Below the pieces are notes generated by a model, which worked only from the letters and a program-made list of their open reading frames with translations, had not been told where the DNA came from and ran no database searches. A DNA stretch of 64,000 nucleotides from JBFWMG01 sp050251715. Lineage in GTDB: Bacteria > Desulfobacterota > Desulfovibrionia > Desulfovibrionales > Desulfovibrionaceae. Position 1 is the first letter of the stretch. Each line of letters opens with the position of its first letter. The translations under genes were made by a program, and so were the position numbers. Positions 50,081 to 58,543 of this stretch are shown here, piece after piece. The stretch lies in assembly GCA_050251715.1 (NCBI GenBank), contig JBFWMG010000011.1, positions 1 through 64,000 of the forward strand, given 5' to 3'.

Positions 50081-51046
50081 ATGAAATATCCCTATGCTTC
50101 CCGCGGCCCCTTGTGGCTGGCCATTGTCCTCTCACTGTGCGGCATCGGCTTTTGCGTGAGCGCCGCCCTCGGCATGGCCGACAACGTCTGCGTCACCAAC
50201 GGCTGCGCCCTGCTGAAGGGGAGCTCCCTTTTCGGCGTATCCCTGTGGTGGTGGGGCGTTGCGGCCTATTCCCTGATAGGGGCCGCCTGCCTGCTTGGCG
50301 CCCCGGCCCTGGCATGCCTCTTGGCCGTGGCCATGCTGGCCGGAGACTGCTTCTTCCTCGCCTGGATGGCCTTTGTGGCGCCCTGTCTCAACTGCCTTGT
50401 GGTGGCGGTGCTGTTCCTGCTGCTGACGCTGGTGCTCATGCCGCCCGCCAGCAGCCGCATGGGCATACGCCGCGTGGGTTCGCTGGTCATTGCCGTGTGG
50501 TTCTTCATGCTCGCGCCCAACCTGTTCGGCATGGCCTATGAAGCCGCTGGCCCCTGGCCCGTGCTGGGCGCGCCCGATGCGGCGGTGCGGGTCTATTTCT
50601 CACCCGGCTGCCCTGTCTGCCGCACCACCGTGACCGAGTTCCTCTCCGGTTCGTTGGATAACGTGGCCTTTTATCCCGTGCTCGAAACCGAGGACGATGT
50701 GAGCCGCATCCACCGCCTGGCAAGCGATCTGGAAGCGGGCATCCCCGCCCGCCAGGCCTTTGCCGCCTGCTTCGATCCGGACGCGGACACCCAGGCATCC
50801 TTTGTCCAATCCTTCCCCGTCCGGCTGCGCACCATGGTCAACGCCCTGGCGCTCATCCGCGCGGGCGCCACCCGCATCCCCGTGGTGCTTACCAGCGGCC
50901 GTCTTGCGCAACCCGCCGCCGGCTCAACCGCGCCCGCCTCGCCCCTGTCCGGCAAGCAGTTCTTCATGACCGGCCAGGAAACCTTTAGCGGCTGCGACCA
51001 GACCGACACGTCCGCCAATTGCTCCGATCCCGCGCCCGCGCGCTAG
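50081..51046 (+). CDS. VKOR-family thiol oxidase fused to a thioredoxin-like domain
   Basis: The 321-residue membrane protein has four hydrophobic helices with the VKOR cysteines: loop pair Cys37/Cys42 and active-site CLNC (102-105). A fifth hydrophobic helix (about 133-150) leads to an exported thioredoxin-like domain with CPVC (177-180). Bacterial VKOR homologues reoxidise DsbA-like thioredoxins using quinone, so the fusion is a self-contained disulfide-forming enzyme. The tail past 270 has two further cysteines. It would serve the exported Cys-bearing proteins. Confidence 0.87.
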   Translation: MKYPYASRGPLWLAIVLSLCGIGFCVSAALGMADNVCVTNGCALLKGSSLFGVSLWWWGVAAYSLIGAACLLGAPALACLLAVAMLAGDCFFLAWMAFVAPCLNCLVVAVLFLLLTLVLMPPASSRMGIRRVGSLVIAVWFFMLAPNLFGMAYEAAGPWPVLGAPDAAVRVYFSPGCPVCRTTVTEFLSGSLDNVAFYPVLETEDDVSRIHRLASDLEAGIPARQAFAACFDPDADTQASFVQSFPVRLRTMVNALALIRAGATRIPVVLTSGRLAQPAAGSTAPASPLSGKQFFMTGQETFSGCDQTDTSANCSDPAPAR

Positions 51047-51057
51047 GGGGCCACACC

Positions 51058-52194
51058 ATGCCCCGCCCCCCCGCCGCCTGCACCGCACCCGACATCCTCC
51101 TGGACCAGCTCGCCCCCCAGGACATCCTCAACGCCATGGGGGACGGGGTGTACGTCACCGATCTGGATCGGCGCATCGTATACTGGAGCGACGCCGCCGC
51201 GCGCATGACGGGGTGGACCAACGCGGACGTGCTGGGCCGGGGCTGCAAGGAGGACATCCTGTGCCACGAGGACAAGGACGGCCGCAAACTCTGCGGCAAG
51301 GACACCTGCCCCCTGTGGCGGGCCATGGCCACCGGCAGACCGGGCGCCGCGCCCGCCCTGCTCTACGCCCAACGCAAGGACGGCTCGCGCATGCCCGTGC
51401 AGGTCACCGTGTCGCCGGTGCGCGACAGGGCGGGGGCCATCGTGGGCGGGGTGGAGGTGTTCCGCGACTACACCACCATGATGCACGACCTCACGCGTGC
51501 CCGCCGCATCCAACGGCAATCGCTCACACTCGACATGCCCGGCATGCCGGGACTGCGCTGCGACGCGCACTACATCCCCCACGACCTGGTGGGCGGCGAC
51601 TTCTATGCTGTGGAACAACGCTCCGACACGCAATGCGCGTTCATCCTGGCGGACATGATGGGCCATGGCGTGTCCGCCGCGCTGCACACCATGTACCTGC
51701 GCTCCATCTGGCAGGAACATAGCGGCGCGTGCCCCGACCCGACGGCCTTTGCCCGCGTCCTCAACGCCAAGCTCCACGCCCTGCTCAACGAATCCAGCGT
51801 GTTCGCCGCCGCCCTGTGCGGCATGATCGACACCCAGGCCGACGCCATCCATCTGGTGGGCGCGGCCCACCCCTCGCCGTTTCTCTTTTCCCGCGACGGC
51901 GCGGTGCGCCGCATCGACACCTCCGGCCTGCCCATGGGCCTTGATCTCGACGCCGTTCATGCAGCCGCCACCTACCCCTTCCGGCCCGGCGACACCCTGT
52001 TTCTCTATACCGACGGCGCACTGGGCGCGGCGGACGCCCTCATGACCGAGCAGGACGTACTCGACGTGCTGCTGGCGCTCGGCTATCCCCGGTCCGAAAC
52101 CACGCTCCCGGACATCGAGAACGCCCTGCTCGCCCGCAGCGGAAACCTCGCCCTGGGCGACGACCTCACCTTCCTCGCCTTCCGCCGTCCCTGA
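51058..52194 (+). CDS. PAS-domain SpoIIE-type protein phosphatase
   Basis: The 378-residue soluble protein has a PAS domain (about 18-135), with DILNAMGDGVYVTDLDRRIVYWS-type start and a Cys-containing insert (CHEDKDGRKLCGKDTC) that could bind metal or redox signals. A SpoIIE/PP2C domain (about 160-375) has DLVGGDFY, DMMGHGVSAAL, FLYTDGALGA and DDLTFLAF. It probably dephosphorylates an anti-anti-sigma-like partner in response to the PAS signal. It starts 11 bases after the VKOR stop, so these form one operon. Confidence 0.93.
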   Translation: MPRPPAACTAPDILLDQLAPQDILNAMGDGVYVTDLDRRIVYWSDAAARMTGWTNADVLGRGCKEDILCHEDKDGRKLCGKDTCPLWRAMATGRPGAAPALLYAQRKDGSRMPVQVTVSPVRDRAGAIVGGVEVFRDYTTMMHDLTRARRIQRQSLTLDMPGMPGLRCDAHYIPHDLVGGDFYAVEQRSDTQCAFILADMMGHGVSAALHTMYLRSIWQEHSGACPDPTAFARVLNAKLHALLNESSVFAAALCGMIDTQADAIHLVGAAHPSPFLFSRDGAVRRIDTSGLPMGLDLDAVHAAATYPFRPGDTLFLYTDGALGAADALMTEQDVLDVLLALGYPRSETTLPDIENALLARSGNLALGDDLTFLAFRRP

Positions 52195-52213
52195 ACGGCC
52201 CCCCCTTGCCCAC

Positions 52214-52244
52214 AAAAAAAGCGGCGGACGCATGCGTCCGCCGC
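52214..52244 (-). terminator. Terminator after the flavoprotein gene
   Basis: A perfect self-complementary 24-base sequence (52221-52244) forms a GC hairpin. On the minus strand it is followed by seven T (52214-52220). It ends the leftward kinase-flavoprotein operon. It also lies just after the plus-strand phosphatase gene, where it may act less efficiently. Confidence 0.9.
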
Positions 52245-52275
52245 CCAACAACCACACACGCCCCGCAGGCGGGAA

Positions 52276-53661
52276 TCAACCGCCCAGACGCTTGATGATC
52301 GCCCTGGCCGGAAGCAGGCCCGTGGCAGCGGCGGAAACGATGTTTCCGGCCACGCCCGGTCCGTCGCCCGCCACGAACAGGTTGGCCACCTCGGTTTCCA
52401 GCTCCCGGGTGGTCTCTATCTGGGTGGCGAAGAACTTGATCTCCGGCGCGTAGAGCAGGGTTTCGTCGTTGGTCACGCCGGGCACGGCCAGATTGAGTTT
52501 CTCCAGCCCTTCCATGAGGTTGGTGACAATGCGCTCGGGCAGGGCCATGGCGATGTCGCCGCACACCACGTTCTTGAGCGTGGGCTCGATGTAGCCCTTC
52601 TTGATGCGGTTCCAGGTGGAGCGCCGCCCCCGCGTCAGATCGCCGTACCGTTGCAGCAGGGGCTTGCCGCCGCCGATGAGCGTGGCCAGCTTGCCAATGG
52701 ACTCGCCATAGGCCTGGTTGTCCGACACCGGTTCGGTGAGCACCACCTTGGACAAAAAGGCGAAGTTGGTGTTCTCCGACTTGTTGTCCATAAAGGCGTG
52801 GCCGTTCACGCACACGAAATCCTGATAGTTCTCCAGGGCCACGAACCCACCGGGATTGGTGCAGAAGGTGCGGGTCTGGTCGTCGTACTTGCGGGTCTGG
52901 ATGAAAAAGGTGGGGTCGTAGATGACATCGGTGATGTCCTGCATGATGTCCTTGTGCACCTCCACGCGCACGCCCACCTCGATGCCGCGCTGCGAACGGC
53001 CCAGCCCGTAGCGTTCCGCCACCGCGCCCATCCATTCCGCGCCCACCCGGCCCGGCGCCAGCACCACGCACCGCGCCTTGTACGTGCCCTTCCTGGTCAC
53101 CACGCCCGTGACCCTGCCCCTGGCCACGGTCACGTCCTCGGCCTCCTCGCCGGCCATGATGTGCACACCCTTGTCGCGCAGATACTGGGTCATGCGCGCG
53201 ATGTGGCTTGGCAGGTTGTCGCTGCCCAGGTGCTTTTGCCGGATGAGCAGCAGGTCCATGCCATGGGTGCGCGCCTTCTTGCGCAGGTCCATGGCCGCGT
53301 CCATGTCCGTGGGGTAGACCGGGCCGTCCATGCCGAACCGGTTGAAAATGTCTTCGGTTTCCTCAATAAGCGTTTTCGCCTCGGACAATTCCAGGAACTG
53401 GGTCAGGTCGGTCTTGCCCAGCTTGTGGATATAGTTGAGCTTGCCGTCGGAAAAAAGCCCCGCGCCGCCCACACCGGACAGGATGTGGCACGGGCGGCAT
53501 TTCTTGCACACCTGGTCGGCGGCGATGGGACAATGGCGGCGGTCGATGTCGCGCCCCTTGTCCATGAGGCAAACCGAAAACCCGCCGTGTTCCGCCAGGG
53601 CGTACGCGGCGAACAGACCCGCGGGCCCGGCGCCCACGATTATCACGTCATGCGTCTTCAT
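52276..53661 (-). CDS. FAD-dependent oxidoreductase (COG2509-like)
   Basis: The 461-residue protein has the FAD motif VGAGPAGLFAAYAL near residue 9. A Cys cluster, CPIAADQVCKKCRPCHILSGVGGAG (abbreviated), near residues 44-68 may bind a metal or [Fe-S]. RVGAEWMG and the late AGDGPGVAGNIVSAAATG FAD segment follow. This is the uncharacterised FAD-dependent dehydrogenase family often found in anaerobes. Its start overlaps the end of the kinase gene by 14 bases, so the two are translationally coupled. Substrate is unknown. Confidence 0.88.
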   Translation of the reverse strand: MKTHDVIIVGAGPAGLFAAYALAEHGGFSVCLMDKGRDIDRRHCPIAADQVCKKCRPCHILSGVGGAGLFSDGKLNYIHKLGKTDLTQFLELSEAKTLIEETEDIFNRFGMDGPVYPTDMDAAMDLRKKARTHGMDLLLIRQKHLGSDNLPSHIARMTQYLRDKGVHIMAGEEAEDVTVARGRVTGVVTRKGTYKARCVVLAPGRVGAEWMGAVAERYGLGRSQRGIEVGVRVEVHKDIMQDITDVIYDPTFFIQTRKYDDQTRTFCTNPGGFVALENYQDFVCVNGHAFMDNKSENTNFAFLSKVVLTEPVSDNQAYGESIGKLATLIGGGKPLLQRYGDLTRGRRSTWNRIKKGYIEPTLKNVVCGDIAMALPERIVTNLMEGLEKLNLAVPGVTNDETLLYAPEIKFFATQIETTRELETEVANLFVAGDGPGVAGNIVSAAATGLLPARAIIKRLGG

Positions 53662-56281
53662 CGGTTTTCTTTCCCCTGGTCACGTCCTGCAGCGTCAGCA
53701 GCAATAATTTCTGGTCCACGGGCTTGGACACGTACCCGTTCATGCCCTCTTCGAAAAACCGGTCCTTGTCGTCCTTCATGGCGTAGGCGGTCAAGGCGAT
53801 AATGGGAATCCGTGGGTCGAAACGTTTCGGGCTGGACGAGCGAATGATGCGCGTGGCCTCCACGCCGTCCATTTCCGGCATCTGGATGTCCATGACGATC
53901 ACGTCGAAACGCTCCCTCTCCAATGCCTCCAAGGCCTTGAGCCCGTTCTCCACGGCGGTCACGCTATGCCCGTTGCGCTTGAGGAAATCCGACACGAAGA
54001 GCCTGTTGACCCGGTTGTCCTCGGCGAACAGGATATTGAGGGGCTCCATGTCCACGCGAGGGGCTTCCCTGACGGGCGGGGCCGAAGCCGGGGCATCCTC
54101 GGGCGGCTCCACGCGGATGGTGAAATAAAAGGTGCTGCCCTTCTTGTGCTCGCTCTCAAACCAGATGGAACCGCCCATCATCTCCACCAGTTTCTTGGAG
54201 ATGGCGAGTCCGAGCCCGGTACCGGCAAAGCGCTTGGAGTAGGAGCTGTCCAACTGCGCAAAACTGCTGAAAAGCAGATGCTGCTTGTCCTTGGGCACGC
54301 CCACGCCCGTGTCCGCCACGCTGAATTGCAACGTGTCCGGCGTGGTGCCCGGCAACACCGTGACATGCACCGTGCCCCGCTCCGTGAACTTGAGGGCGTT
54401 GCCCACCAGATTGCGCAACACCTGGCCCAGCCGTCCCGGATCGGCCTTCACGGTTTCCGGCACGCCAGGGTCCATGGTCAGCAGCAGGGACGTTTCCCGC
54501 CGCGCTGCCTGGGTGGCGAAATGGCGGGTCAGCTTCTCCACTTCCCGGCGCACGTTGAACGTGGCGGGGGACAGTTGCAGCTTGCCCGCCTCGATGCGGT
54601 TGAAGTCAAGGATGTCGTTGATGATCTCCATGAGCGACACGGCGGAGTCGAGGATCATCTCGACCTGCTCGCGCTGCTCCGGCTCCAGATCCGTCTCCAG
54701 CGTCAACTCGGCCATGCCGATGACGCACCCGATGGGTGTGCGCACTTCATGGCTCATGTTCCGCAAGAAGAGACTCTTGGACAGGTTGGCCTCTTCCGCC
54801 GCCTTGCGTGCGGCAATGAGGTCGTTCTCCATCTGCTTGCGGATGGTGATGTCCCGGACCATGATCTGGACGCGGCCTCCCCCGATGTCCTTGGCCGACA
54901 GGCTGGCGGTGAAGTAGGAGCCGTCCTTGCGCCGAAACCGTTGCTCCATGCGCAGGGTGGCTCCGGACCGGACGATCTCGAACGCCTCGCGCGGGGGCAT
55001 GACGGCCAGATCCTCTGGATGCACCAGATCCACGATGGGCATGCCCTGCAAGTCGTCCATCTCGCAACCGAGCATGGTCAACAGCTGCGAATTGGCGTCA
55101 ATGATATGGCCTTGTTCCCCGGTCAGGCAGATGCCTTCGGATGCCTGCTCGTAGTGCGCCCGGTATTTGCTTTCGCTGTCGCGCAGCTTGCTCTCCGTCT
55201 CCGTCAATTCGTGGATTTTTTCCTGCAATCCTTCCAGCGACTGGCTCAGGCGGTCGGTCATGTCATTGAAGGCCTGGGCCAGCACGCCTATTTCATCCGA
55301 GCTTTCCACGGCGGCGCGCAAGTCCAGCTCACCGGCACGCACGGCGTTGGCCGTGGTGGCCAGCACCTGGATGGGCCGCACAATGCGCCGCACCGCGAAA
55401 AACGCCAACGCCACAGCCACGCACAGGGACGCGGCGATGACCGCAATCAGCATGACCACCGCGTTCACCGCCAGACTCAACGCGTTCGATGCCAGCCGCT
55501 CGGCGACCACGGTGAACGTCTGCCCGCCCAGATTGACCTGCTCGCGCGCGATGACGGCCCAGGCGCCTTCAAGCCCCTTGTCCAGGCCGTCGACGTCGGG
55601 AGCCGTAAACCGCGTATTGGCGAGCACCACGGAAGGGTTGCGGTGCGCCACCACACGCCTGCGGTTGTCCACGATGTAGACGTTCTCGCCAAGCCCGAGC
55701 CGCACGTCCATGATGAGTTCCCACACCCGCTTGAGCCGTGCCTCGGCCACCAGGATGTTGACCACCTGCCCGGTGCGCAACTCGCTTATGGGCTTGGCGA
55801 TGAGCATGTAGGGCTCTCCGGTCTGGCCATCGAAGCGGACCCTGCCGAAATAGGTTTTGCGCGTGGCCAGCACTTCGCGATATTCGGGGGCATACGCGCG
55901 GTTGCGCAGATCGTCATGGTCAATGCTTCTGTGGCGGGACACCCGCAGGCGCTCCATGCCCGTGGCGTCAAGCAGGCTTATTTCTTCAAAATACTTGTTG
56001 CTGGAATACAAGAGGGAAAGCAGCACCTGCTTCTGCCCGTCCGGGGGCAAGGTGCGCAGGCCTGTCAAATTGCTGGCCAGGGCGAGATGGTCTTCCAGGT
56101 TGGCCAGGTAGTCGCTGGTGCGGCTGGCCACCCGCATGGCCACAGCGCGCTCCAACGCCAAGGCCTGCTTTTTTTGGACAGCAAACCCCACCACGCCGAG
56201 CACGATACCGACCAGGACGAGCGGCAGCACGGCCAAGCCGATGAAGTTCAGCGTCAGTCTGCTGCGGATGCTGTTTTTCAC
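53648..56281 (-). CDS. Hybrid sensor histidine kinase with receiver
   Basis: The 877-residue protein has a membrane helix (about 14-35), an extracytoplasmic Cache-type sensor (about 45-265), a second helix (about 266-296), HAMP (297-350), PAS (372-480) and HisKA with SHEVRTP (His511). HATPase with NLVGNALKF and GTGLGLAI follows, then a C-terminal receiver with AEDN and VIVMDIQMPEMDG. The GTG at 56281 follows ACAAGGGC. It senses an external small molecule and phosphorylates an unknown partner, with its own receiver as a relay. The ABC-type binding lipoprotein gene 190 bases upstream may provide the ligand. Confidence 0.95.
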   Translation of the reverse strand: MKNSIRSRLTLNFIGLAVLPLVLVGIVLGVVGFAVQKKQALALERAVAMRVASRTSDYLANLEDHLALASNLTGLRTLPPDGQKQVLLSLLYSSNKYFEEISLLDATGMERLRVSRHRSIDHDDLRNRAYAPEYREVLATRKTYFGRVRFDGQTGEPYMLIAKPISELRTGQVVNILVAEARLKRVWELIMDVRLGLGENVYIVDNRRRVVAHRNPSVVLANTRFTAPDVDGLDKGLEGAWAVIAREQVNLGGQTFTVVAERLASNALSLAVNAVVMLIAVIAASLCVAVALAFFAVRRIVRPIQVLATTANAVRAGELDLRAAVESSDEIGVLAQAFNDMTDRLSQSLEGLQEKIHELTETESKLRDSESKYRAHYEQASEGICLTGEQGHIIDANSQLLTMLGCEMDDLQGMPIVDLVHPEDLAVMPPREAFEIVRSGATLRMEQRFRRKDGSYFTASLSAKDIGGGRVQIMVRDITIRKQMENDLIAARKAAEEANLSKSLFLRNMSHEVRTPIGCVIGMAELTLETDLEPEQREQVEMILDSAVSLMEIINDILDFNRIEAGKLQLSPATFNVRREVEKLTRHFATQAARRETSLLLTMDPGVPETVKADPGRLGQVLRNLVGNALKFTERGTVHVTVLPGTTPDTLQFSVADTGVGVPKDKQHLLFSSFAQLDSSYSKRFAGTGLGLAISKKLVEMMGGSIWFESEHKKGSTFYFTIRVEPPEDAPASAPPVREAPRVDMEPLNILFAEDNRVNRLFVSDFLKRNGHSVTAVENGLKALEALERERFDVIVMDIQMPEMDGVEATRIIRSSSPKRFDPRIPIIALTAYAMKDDKDRFFEEGMNGYVSKPVDQKLLLLTLQDVTRGKKTDEDA

Positions 56282-56472
56282 GCCCTTGTGTCCCCGTTAT
56301 CCATACGGCGTTTTGTGCGCACTGGTTGTCTTACTGCGGTCTATCCGCCCGTAAGCATACTCTCTTCCAGGCTTCCAACAACACCTGGCGTATTCACGAG
56401 CATGCCCGGGGCGTTCTGTCAAGCGGCAACGCCCCTGGCAAGGCGTGCGGCGGGTCGGCTCACGCGCCGTAC

Positions 56473-57456
56473 TCACCGTACAAGAGTGTCGGCCAGATTC
56501 AAGATGTTTTCCGGTGGGCGCACACCAATGGATGTCGCGGTCTTGAGATTGATCACAAAAAGAGTGGGCGGCTTTTCTATGGGAAGCACGCCGGGCTTCA
56601 CCCCCCCGGCGATTTGAGCGGCCTGGCGCGCGGCGGCCTCGCCCGAAGCCCGCAGGTCCGCCCCAAAGCCCATAAACGCGCCCCGCGGCACCACCTCGGG
56701 GCGCGAAACGCAAAGCGGCAAGCGGGCCTTTAGGGCGCCCTCGAGCAACATTCCAAGGGATTCCAGCAACAAACTGCGCGTGACGTACAGCGCGTCCACG
56801 TTTTGGGCCACGCCCGCAAGCAGGGTGGACACGTCCTCTTGCGAGGCCACCCCGCAGGGAACGACCGTCACGCCAAACGAGTCGGCCGCCTGATGCGCGG
56901 CTTTCCACGAGGCCACGCTCAACGGGTCGTCGGGATCGTACAACACGCACACCCTCTTCGTACCGGGCGCGGCAAGCAGCAACAGTTCAAGCCGGTGCGG
57001 ATCCTCTTCACTGGACGCATCGCCTGCCTGCACACCTGTCACGCGCCCGCCCGGCGCACGCAACGACTGCGCAAAACCAGCGCCCACGGGGTCGGACACC
57101 AACGCGAAGACAACGGGTGTCCCATGTTGCGCGGTCGCGTCCACTGCGGCCCGCGTGGCGGGCGTGGACACCGAGAAAAGAATGTCCACCTTCAGGTCCG
57201 CCAGATCCCGCGCCCCATCGGCAAGCAAGTCCCGGTGCCTCAACGGCCCCTGGTCCACAAAGCGCACCGTTCTGCCCTCCCGTAGCGCCCACGCCGAAAG
57301 CGCCGCCCTGAACCCTTGCACGGCGGGCTGCGTGACATCCGACAAGGAGAGGATGCCCACGGTAAGCGGGGGGGACGGGGGGTCGCCGCATCCGGGAACC
57401 CACACCATCCACAGGAGGAGAAGCAACCGCAGAAAAGGAGTCCGTTGCGCGCACAT
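56473..57456 (-). CDS. ABC-type substrate-binding lipoprotein
   Basis: The 327-residue protein has a lipoprotein signal (VPGC, Cys near residue 23) and the ABC_sub_bind (PF04392) pattern: TVGILSLSD, FSVSTPATRAAVDATAQHGTPVVFALVSDPVGAGF (abbreviated), RVCVLYDPDD and VVPRGAFMGFGADL. No permease or ATPase gene is adjacent, so it may deliver ligand to the hybrid kinase encoded next to it rather than to a transporter. The ATG at 57456 has only a weak ribosome site. Confidence 0.88.
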   Translation of the reverse strand: MCAQRTPFLRLLLLLWMVWVPGCGDPPSPPLTVGILSLSDVTQPAVQGFRAALSAWALREGRTVRFVDQGPLRHRDLLADGARDLADLKVDILFSVSTPATRAAVDATAQHGTPVVFALVSDPVGAGFAQSLRAPGGRVTGVQAGDASSEEDPHRLELLLLAAPGTKRVCVLYDPDDPLSVASWKAAHQAADSFGVTVVPCGVASQEDVSTLLAGVAQNVDALYVTRSLLLESLGMLLEGALKARLPLCVSRPEVVPRGAFMGFGADLRASGEAAARQAAQIAGGVKPGVLPIEKPPTLFVINLKTATSIGVRPPENILNLADTLVR

Positions 57457-57626
57457 GGCCTGGATTCTACACCAAAGCCACGAGCCACGCCAGCATAAGC
57501 ACCATGGAACCAGGCCATGCCACGGTATTTTCTCGACATCGCCCACATCGGGCGCTAGAGAGGTTTTTCCATGCCGCCCGGCATCACCCTACACCGCGCC
57601 CGCCACCAAACGGGCGATGCACCGAC

Positions 57627-58532
57627 ATGAACACCGCCTCACCCATTTTGCCCGCCGTCGGCCTGGTGCTCGCCATGCTCATCTGGGCCAGCTCCTTCAT
57701 CGCCATGAAGGTGGCGGTCATGGCCTTTGACCCCATGCTGGCCATCTGCGCGCGCATGGTCATCGCCGCCCTGTGCTTCGCCTGCCTTGCCCCGCGCCTG
57801 CGCGGCATGGCCTACCGCAAGGGCGACTGGCGCTACATGGCCTTCATGGCCTTTTGCGAGCCGTGCCTCTATTTCGTGTGCGAAGGGTATGCGTTGCGGC
57901 TCACGTCCGCGTCGCAGGCGGGCATGGTGTCGGCCACGCTGCCGGTCATGGTGGCCGTGGGCGCGTGGTTCGTGCTGCGTGAAAAGCTGGGGCCGCGCGC
58001 GTGGCTGGGGCTGGCGCTGGCCGTGGCGGGCGTGGCGTGGCTCAGCCTGTCGGGCGAGGCCACCGAGGCCGCGCCCAACCCGCTGGCGGGCAATCTTCTG
58101 GAATTTTTGGCCATGGTGGCGGCCACGGGCTACATGCTGACGCTGAAGAAACTCACGTCGCGCTATTCGCCGCTGTTTCTCACGGCGGTGCAGGCGGTGG
58201 GCGGCTCGATCTTCTTTCTGCCCGTGGTGGCGGCCACCGGCGGCTTTGCCGCCCCGCTGCCCGACCCGCTGCCCCTGGGCCCGGCCCTGGCCGTGCTCTA
58301 CCTGGGCACGGCGGTCACGCTGGGGGCATACGGGCTGTACAATTTCGGCGTCAGCCGCCTGGAGGCGGGCAAGGCCGCGGCCTACATCAACCTCATCCCG
58401 GTGCTGGCGGTCCTCATGGGCTGGCTCTTCCTGGACGAGACCCTCACCCCGCCCCAATACGCCGCCTCGGCCCTGGTGCTGGCGGGCGTGCTGCTGAGCC
58501 AGGGGGGCGGAAAGCGGACGGCCGGGGCGTAG
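57627..58532 (+). CDS. EamA-family (DMT superfamily) transporter
   Basis: The 301-residue protein has ten hydrophobic helices in two EamA repeats, with LIWASSFIAMKVAV at the start, EGYALRLTSASQAGMVSATLPVMVAV-type helix 4, and a C-terminal INLIPVLAVLMGWLFLDE. Such proteins export metabolites or amino acids. The ATG at 57627 has weak ribosome-site similarity. It converges with the M32 peptidase gene. Confidence 0.92.
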   Translation: MNTASPILPAVGLVLAMLIWASSFIAMKVAVMAFDPMLAICARMVIAALCFACLAPRLRGMAYRKGDWRYMAFMAFCEPCLYFVCEGYALRLTSASQAGMVSATLPVMVAVGAWFVLREKLGPRAWLGLALAVAGVAWLSLSGEATEAAPNPLAGNLLEFLAMVAATGYMLTLKKLTSRYSPLFLTAVQAVGGSIFFLPVVAATGGFAAPLPDPLPLGPALAVLYLGTAVTLGAYGLYNFGVSRLEAGKAAAYINLIPVLAVLMGWLFLDETLTPPQYAASALVLAGVLLSQGGGKRTAGA

Positions 58533-58543
58533 CCGCGCCTCGT

